From positions 620,001-684,000 of the forward strand of contig NZ_CP013293.1 in NCBI RefSeq assembly GCF_001456155.1: 64,000 nt of DNA, read 5' to 3'. Positions 59,733 through 64,000 of this stretch are shown here, in pieces (the first letter of the stretch is position 1; every line of letters begins with the position of its first letter). The notes under the pieces are model-generated. The model worked only from the letters and a program-made list of their open reading frames with translations. It did no database searches and was not told where the DNA came from. Source of the stretch: Chryseobacterium sp. IHB B 17019. GTDB taxonomy: Bacteria; Bacteroidota; Bacteroidia; Flavobacteriales; Weeksellaceae. Position numbers and translations under genes: made by a program.

Positions 59733-60515
59733 ATGAAATGCGGACTTATTGAAAAGAAAAAAGGTCAATTCGATGACCATACTACAATTGATGCCTATGT
59801 ATGGTACGAAAAAGATTGGAAGCATGATAATCATGACCACGTACATCAACGTTATCAGCTTACGTATGTTGAAGATGGATATCAATATTTTCATATTGAA
59901 AATACGATTTATCTCGTTCCACAAAACCACCTTATTTGGATTCCTTCAGGTAAAAAACATCATACCGAATCAGAAGCAAGCACCGTTAATCTGATGGTGG
60001 TATTGTTTAAATCAGTTTTTGATAATAATTTTTTTAATGATGTACACGTTTTTTCGGCTCCTCCAGTATTAAGTGAAATGCTTAAATACGCAGCAAAATG
60101 GAGTCAATTGCTTGAAGAAGATGAAGAACAGAGGTATTTTATGAATGCCCTTTTATACAGCTTGCCTTATTTTTGCAAAGAAAAAGAGGGGCTGCATATT
60201 CCTGTTCCTGCTGATCAGCGACTGATATCAGTTTGCAACTACATTAACAAGAATTTTCATAATCAATTAGATACTGAAATACTGGCAGAAATAGCACTCA
60301 TGTCAGTAAGAAGCCTGCAAAGGATTTTTAAAAAAGAAACGGGAATAACCATCCAAAAATACATGCAGCTAATAAGAATTTTAAAAAGTATTGAGCTAAT
60401 CAACACAGGGCAGTACACATTGAGTCAGATTGCCTTGATGATTGGCTACAAAAGTTTATCGGCATTTACTACTTCTTATTTTGCAATTATGAAGGAAAAA
60501 GCAAAGGTGAGATGA
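59733..60515 (+). CDS. AraC-family transcriptional regulator
   Basis: This 260-residue protein has an N-terminal cupin sensor (DHVHQRYQLTYVEDGYQYFHIENTIYLVPQNHLIWIPSGKKHHTES, about 34-82). A C-terminal AraC DNA-binding domain spans about 165-256: LDTEILAEIALMSVRSLQRIFKKETGITIQKYMQLIRILKSIEL and LSQIALMIGYKSLSAFTTSYF. It is divergent from the flavodoxin-RidA fusion and is its likely regulator. Confidence 0.9.
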   Translation: MKCGLIEKKKGQFDDHTTIDAYVWYEKDWKHDNHDHVHQRYQLTYVEDGYQYFHIENTIYLVPQNHLIWIPSGKKHHTESEASTVNLMVVLFKSVFDNNFFNDVHVFSAPPVLSEMLKYAAKWSQLLEEDEEQRYFMNALLYSLPYFCKEKEGLHIPVPADQRLISVCNYINKNFHNQLDTEILAEIALMSVRSLQRIFKKETGITIQKYMQLIRILKSIELINTGQYTLSQIALMIGYKSLSAFTTSYFAIMKEKAKVR

Positions 60516-60608
60516 ATAAATTGTATACAAGTCATCAACGTGTAGATTATTTGAACTAGACTCACTTTTTTTTCTTTATATTTAAATTAATAAAAATATA
60601 AATACATA

Positions 60609-61457
60609 ATGAAGATCGCATTTTTGGGCCCTGAAGCCAGTTTCACAGAACTCGCAGCAGCCCAGCTTTTCCCTGAGGAGGACCTTTTACCACAAGCGAA
60701 CATTCTAGACTGCTTTAATGCCGTAGAAAACGGAGAAGTAGAAAAAGCAGTTGTTCCTTTGGAAAATTCTATTGAGGGAACGGTTTCTATGACGCTGGAT
60801 TATTTATACAAAACCCCGGAAATTAAAATTGAAGCAGAAGCAGTAATGCCGATTGCCCATCATTTGATGGTTCATCCCAATTGTGATGTAAAAAACCTCG
60901 AAAAAATTTACTCTCATCCACAGGCTTTGGCGCAAAGTTTTCATTTTTTGAATAAGCATTTTAAGAATGTTCAGAAACAAGATTTTTCTTCTACTGCGGC
61001 AGCAGCAAAACATGTTTCAGAAAATCCCGAAAGAAATTTGGCGGCAGCTGCCAATCAGTTTGCTGCGAATTTGTATGGATTGAAAATTATCCATGAAAAT
61101 ATTCAGGATTTTGAACAAAATCATACAAGATTTATTATAATCTCTAAAAAAAAGGATGTTTATTGTAATGAAAAATTAGAGGTGCTGGGTGAAAAATCTG
61201 CAATGCTTATTACCCTTCCCGAAGATCACGCGGGAGGCTTGCATCAGGTTTTATCGGTTTTTGCATGGCGAAAAATGAATTTGAGCAAAATAGAATCCAG
61301 AACATTGAAAACCAGACTTGGAAATTACTTTTTCTTCATCAATATTGTAGGAAAATGGGAGCCTGTCTTGCATCAAAACGCCCTGGAAGAATTGAAGGCA
61401 CTGGATGCAGAAGTAGATTTCCTCGGGAATTATAACGAATATTTTCTTAAAAGTTAA
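60609..61457 (+). CDS. pheA: Prephenate dehydratase
   Basis: This 282-residue protein converts prephenate to phenylpyruvate in phenylalanine synthesis. The catalytic domain has IAFLGPEASFTELAA, VVPLENSIEGTVSMTLDYL, SHPQALAQ, SSTAAAAKHVSE and the active-site TRF (NHTRFIII, about 174-181). A C-terminal ACT domain (about 195-282) has LPEDHAGGLHQVLSVFAWRKMNLSKIESR, so feedback inhibition by phenylalanine is expected. It is a monofunctional form without chorismate mutase. Confidence 0.94.
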   Translation: MKIAFLGPEASFTELAAAQLFPEEDLLPQANILDCFNAVENGEVEKAVVPLENSIEGTVSMTLDYLYKTPEIKIEAEAVMPIAHHLMVHPNCDVKNLEKIYSHPQALAQSFHFLNKHFKNVQKQDFSSTAAAAKHVSENPERNLAAAANQFAANLYGLKIIHENIQDFEQNHTRFIIISKKKDVYCNEKLEVLGEKSAMLITLPEDHAGGLHQVLSVFAWRKMNLSKIESRTLKTRLGNYFFFINIVGKWEPVLHQNALEELKALDAEVDFLGNYNEYFLKS

Positions 61458-61622
61458 TTCACATAGAAATTTTATTTTTTCATACCTAATTCAAAGCATT
61501 TTTTTTAATTAATTTAAATATTGAGATCTACTTTTTAGACTTCCCTTCATATGCTATACATTCAATATGGAAACAGATACGGCTGTTGGATAATTTGATA
61601 ATAACAATGATTTACACGAAAA

Positions 61623-61654
61623 AAACCGGAAAGAAGTGACTATCACTCCGGTTT
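61623..61654 (-). terminator. Hairpin with minus-strand T run
   Basis: AAACCGG (61623-61629) pairs with CCGGTTT (61648-61654), and AGTGA (61635-61639) with TCACT (61643-61647) inside. Only on the minus strand is it followed by a T run, yet no minus-strand gene is known to its right. It may still help end pheA transcription. Confidence 0.4.
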
Positions 61655-62025
61655 ACTCTGAATAAGCCACTTTCTTACAGTATTCATTTTCTTTTACAAA
61701 ATATTCCTTTTTCAACACTTTCGAGACTAAATTAATTTAGGCAATTCTTAAATTTTTTTGAGAATATATTGTGTTTATAAGAAAAAGGTAATGAGACCTC
61801 AATATGAGGGGTGTATATTAGATAAAAACCGTAGAACTTTTTTAGACTTTCAAAAACTTTAAAAAATTACCCAAATTCATATCGGAAATAAGGATTATCT
61901 GATAATTTTTAGATCTTCGCTCAAATAATTGTAAAAAATACACGTCTTAAATATGTGCATTCTGGCAAAAAAGATTGTTTTTCTTAATAAATTTCTAAAA
62001 AATTTCAATAAAAATTAAAATTTTC

Positions 62026-62167
62026 TTATCATAAATTGAATATAAATAAATATTATTTTTTTAAGTGTTTATTTTACATTTAAATGACTATGTATTAAGT
62101 CATTCTGAAATACTAATCATTAAAAATATGATAACCTTATCATATTTTTTATATCATTCTTATCATA
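62026..62167. promoter_or_regulatory. TTATCATA operator cluster before the sugar regulator
   Basis: A perfect inverted repeat with 13-bp arms (62122-62134 and 62137-62149, 2-bp spacer) contains TATGATAA and TTATCATA. Two further TTATCATA sites lie at 62026-62033 and 62160-62167. Clustered, palindromic half-sites upstream of a repressor-type gene suggest an autoregulatory operator. Confidence 0.55.
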
Positions 62168-62239
62168 AAAAATAGATATGTAAAATATTGATATATAGTC
62201 TATAATGTAGATTTTATTTTTTTTTCTCGATTGAATTTT

Positions 62240-62247
62240 TATATTTG
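62240..62247 (+). promoter_or_regulatory. TAnnTTTG -7 element of the Nudix-type regulator
   Basis: TATATTTG lies 26 nt before the ATG at 62274 and 73 nt after the last TTATCATA site. No ideal -33 TTG was found. Confidence 0.5.
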
Positions 62248-62273
62248 TGATGTTACGTAAATGTTAATAAAAA

Positions 62274-62999
62274 ATGAACCAAGATTTTATTCATACTTAT
62301 GTCTCTGTTGATTGTGTAGTATTTGGATTTGATCATGACAATAGACTCAATATTTTACTTGTGCAACGTCACATAGACGATGTAGCGGTAGATAGGCAAA
62401 GAAAATTGCCCGGTAGCTTGATTTTTAGTAATGAAGATGTCGATGATGCAGCGCACAGAGTTCTTCATGAGTTAACAGGAATAAAGAAAATGGTTCTCAA
62501 GCAGTTCAAATGCTTTGCTGATCCGCTTCGTGCAAGCAATCAGACTGATATCATCTGGATGGGAACCGAATATATGCATAATATTGACAGGATTATTACG
62601 GTGGCCTACCTTTCTTTATGTAAAATAGATCAGAAGATTAACAGCACAAAATATGAAACCGTAGACTGGTATCCAATAGATCAGGTTCCCGCATTGCCTT
62701 TTGATCATAATAAGATCATCAATGAATCTCTGACTGAAATAAGAAGATGGATTGAGACTGATTTTTCTATTATTTTCGAATTGCTGCCGAAAAAATTTAC
62801 CATAAGACAACTGTATCAGCTGTACAGCGCATTAAGTGAAAAACAAATTGATATCAAGAATTTTCACAAAAAGATTTCATCATTCAATTACATTATTCCT
62901 TTGGAAGAGATAGAAAAAAATGTATCGCATCGAGCGGCAAGATATTATAGGTTCGATGCTAAAATCTATAAGAAAAACAATACTAGGCTAATTAAATAA
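62274..62999 (+). CDS. Nudix-related transcriptional regulator (NrtR/AraR-like)
   Basis: This 241-residue protein has an N-terminal Nudix fold (VSVDCVVFGFDHDNRLNILLVQRH, about 11-34) and a degenerate Nudix box: LPGSLIFSNEDVDDAAHRVLHELTGI lacks the REUxEE residues needed for hydrolysis. The C-terminal part (about 165-235) is a winged helix: KKFTIRQLYQLYSALSEKQIDIKNFHKKISSF. This arrangement defines NrtR-type regulators; in Bacteroides the AraR member represses arabinose genes. Here the next gene is xylulokinase, so it probably senses a pentose or its derivative and represses this operon through the TTATCATA sites. Confidence 0.88.
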   Translation: MNQDFIHTYVSVDCVVFGFDHDNRLNILLVQRHIDDVAVDRQRKLPGSLIFSNEDVDDAAHRVLHELTGIKKMVLKQFKCFADPLRASNQTDIIWMGTEYMHNIDRIITVAYLSLCKIDQKINSTKYETVDWYPIDQVPALPFDHNKIINESLTEIRRWIETDFSIIFELLPKKFTIRQLYQLYSALSEKQIDIKNFHKKISSFNYIIPLEEIEKNVSHRAARYYRFDAKIYKKNNTRLIK

Positions 63000-63020
63000 A
63001 ATCCCCCTTTTTTCGAAATT

Positions 63021-64000
63021 ATGTATTTATTAGGATATGACATAGGCAGTTCTTCTGTAAAAGTTTGTCTCATTGAGGCATCCAGCGGAAAAATTATTGC
63101 ATCAGATTTCTCTCCAAAAAAAGAAATGAAAATCACCGCCATCAATCCCGGCTGGGCAGAACAAAATCCTGCAGAATGGTGGCTGAATCTAAAGCTGGCG
63201 CATGAATCTGTGATGCATGAATCCGGAATCAATCCTGAAGATATTAAAGGAATTGGGATTACGTGGCAGATGCACGGTTTGATTTTGGTGGATAAAGATC
63301 AGAATTTGCTGCGTCCTTCAATTATCTGGTGCGATAGCCGTGCTGTGCCGTATGGTGAAAAGGCTTTCAAAGAAATTGGTGAAGAAAAATGTTTGTCACA
63401 TTTATTGAATTCACCGGGAAATTTTACTGCTTCAAAATTAGCCTGGGTTAAAGAAAACGAGCCGGAAATTTTTGATAAAATTGATAAAATAATGCTCCCA
63501 GGAGATTATATCGCCATGAGGCTTTCTGGCGAAATAGGGATGACAGTAGAAGGCCTGTCAGAAGGGATTTTCTGGGATTTTAAGAATAATTGCATCTCAG
63601 AAGACGTAATTAATTATTATGGAATTCCGAAAAGTTTTTTCCCTGAAATTATCCCGACTTTTGGGATCCAGTCAACGGTTTCTGCAACAGCGGCTCAGGA
63701 ATTAGGATTAAAAGAAGGAACTCCGATTTCTTACAGAGCAGGAGATCAGCCAAATAATGCTTTGTCATTAAATGTTTTCAATCCCGGAGAAATCGCCTCA
63801 ACAGCCGGCACTTCAGGAGTAGTCTATGGAGTACTGGATCAATTAGAATATGATACCCTGTCGCGGGTAAATACATTTGCCCACGTCAATCACAGTCCGG
63901 AGGAAATCAGATTAGGCGTATTGCTGTGTATTAATGGAACAGGAATTTTAAATTCTTGGTTAAAACATAATTTCGCAACCTCATTATCTTCTTATGGAGA
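63021..64000 (+). CDS. xylB: Xylulokinase (FGGY family), partial
   Basis: A frame from ATG 63021 runs off the right edge, giving 326 residues. It begins MYLLGYDIGSSSVKVCLIE, the phosphate-binding start of FGGY kinases. It continues with PGWAEQNPAEWW, GIGITWQMHGLILVD, RPSIIWCDSRA, SKLAWVKENEPEIF and MLPGDYIAMRLSG. The catalytic Asp is in RAGDQPNNALS (near 240-250), and the adenosine-site glycine loop STAGTSGVVYG follows. It phosphorylates D-xylulose to xylulose 5-phosphate. It lies 21 bp after the regulator gene. Confidence 0.92.
   Translation, partial: MYLLGYDIGSSSVKVCLIEASSGKIIASDFSPKKEMKITAINPGWAEQNPAEWWLNLKLAHESVMHESGINPEDIKGIGITWQMHGLILVDKDQNLLRPSIIWCDSRAVPYGEKAFKEIGEEKCLSHLLNSPGNFTASKLAWVKENEPEIFDKIDKIMLPGDYIAMRLSGEIGMTVEGLSEGIFWDFKNNCISEDVINYYGIPKSFFPEIIPTFGIQSTVSATAAQELGLKEGTPISYRAGDQPNNALSLNVFNPGEIASTAGTSGVVYGVLDQLEYDTLSRVNTFAHVNHSPEEIRLGVLLCINGTGILNSWLKHNFATSLSSYG

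Larger units (their letters stand above)
61458..62273. other. 816-bp AT-rich regulatory/intergenic region
   Basis: No gene is supported. The left part carries a hairpin at 61623-61654. The right part (from about 61860) is extremely AT-rich and contains repeated TTATCATA sites, including a perfect inverted repeat, before the Nudix-type regulator. It probably serves as the control region of the sugar genes starting at 62274. Confidence 0.5.

Noticed and set aside
62966..63232. 88-codon minus-strand frame near the right edge
   Set aside because: It overlaps the start of xylulokinase, whose FGGY motifs are unambiguous.

Overview
The window looks like chromosomal DNA from a Flavobacteriia member of the Bacteroidota, most likely Chryseobacterium or a close relative in the Weeksellaceae. 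The reasons are the low GC content, the gliding gene gldD, type IX secretion (T9SS) sorting domains, SusC/SusD and many TonB-dependent receptors, sigma/FecR signalling, and TAnnTTTG promoter elements without obvious Shine-Dalgarno sites. The genus is an inference. I found no rRNA, tRNA, CRISPR array, insertion sequence or prophage.

Region by region. 1-9.7 kb is mostly housekeeping: the end of mutY, gldD, a PfkB kinase, a SurA-like chaperone, a nitronate monooxygenase, an HD hydrolase, a rhodanese, queG, a DUF2459-like protein, an L,D-transpeptidase-like lipoprotein, an SRPBCC protein and an orphan sdhC-like gene. 9.8-13.1 kb has an unknown conserved protein, a coupled GNAT/polysaccharide-deacetylase pair and an NTF2-like protein. 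13.9-25.5 kb is surface and uptake: two secreted proteins, a SusC/SusD pair, a TPR-AraC membrane regulator, another secreted protein and a T9SS cargo protein. 25.6-36.1 kb is one regulatory and surface unit: an ECF sigma factor divergent from FecR, then an STN-type TonB receptor, a beta-helix lipoprotein, a T9SS adhesin-like protein, a lipoprotein, an S41 protease and a small coiled-coil protein. 36.1-42.7 kb holds a secreted cupin, a GNAT, a LytS/LytTR two-component system with an extra degenerate receiver, a fragment of a TonB receptor, and a PAP2 phosphatase overlapping an EptA-type phosphoethanolamine transferase. 43-48 kb has a TonB receptor with a DUF4249 lipoprotein, a Crp/Fnr regulator and a reductase/epimerase. 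48.3-54.4 kb has a beta-propeller histidine kinase and LuxR-type regulator divergent from three tandem paralogous secreted proteins, followed by the remains of a T9SS sorting domain. 54.7-60.5 kb is a redox cluster: NTF2-like, SDR, two HxlR regulators, a divergent Old Yellow Enzyme, a secreted flavodoxin-RidA fusion and an AraC regulator. The window closes with pheA, an 816-bp AT-rich region carrying a palindromic operator, a Nudix-type sugar regulator and the start of xylulokinase.

The most interesting signals are: (1) a near-identical inverted-repeat operator in front of both HxlR/oxidoreductase pairs; (2) an exported flavodoxin-RidA fusion; (3) an Old Yellow Enzyme lacking the usual Asn and Tyr active-site residues; (4) three tandem secreted paralogues next to a propeller kinase, sharing a module with other secreted proteins in the window; (5) a receiver domain stripped of its switch residues and its LytTR domain; (6) a frameshifted T9SS sorting-domain remnant; (7) a predicted three-way-junction element; and (8) a full-consensus promoter that opens onto an 11-codon leader ORF. 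Functions are family-level recognition from sequence alone; no database search was run.
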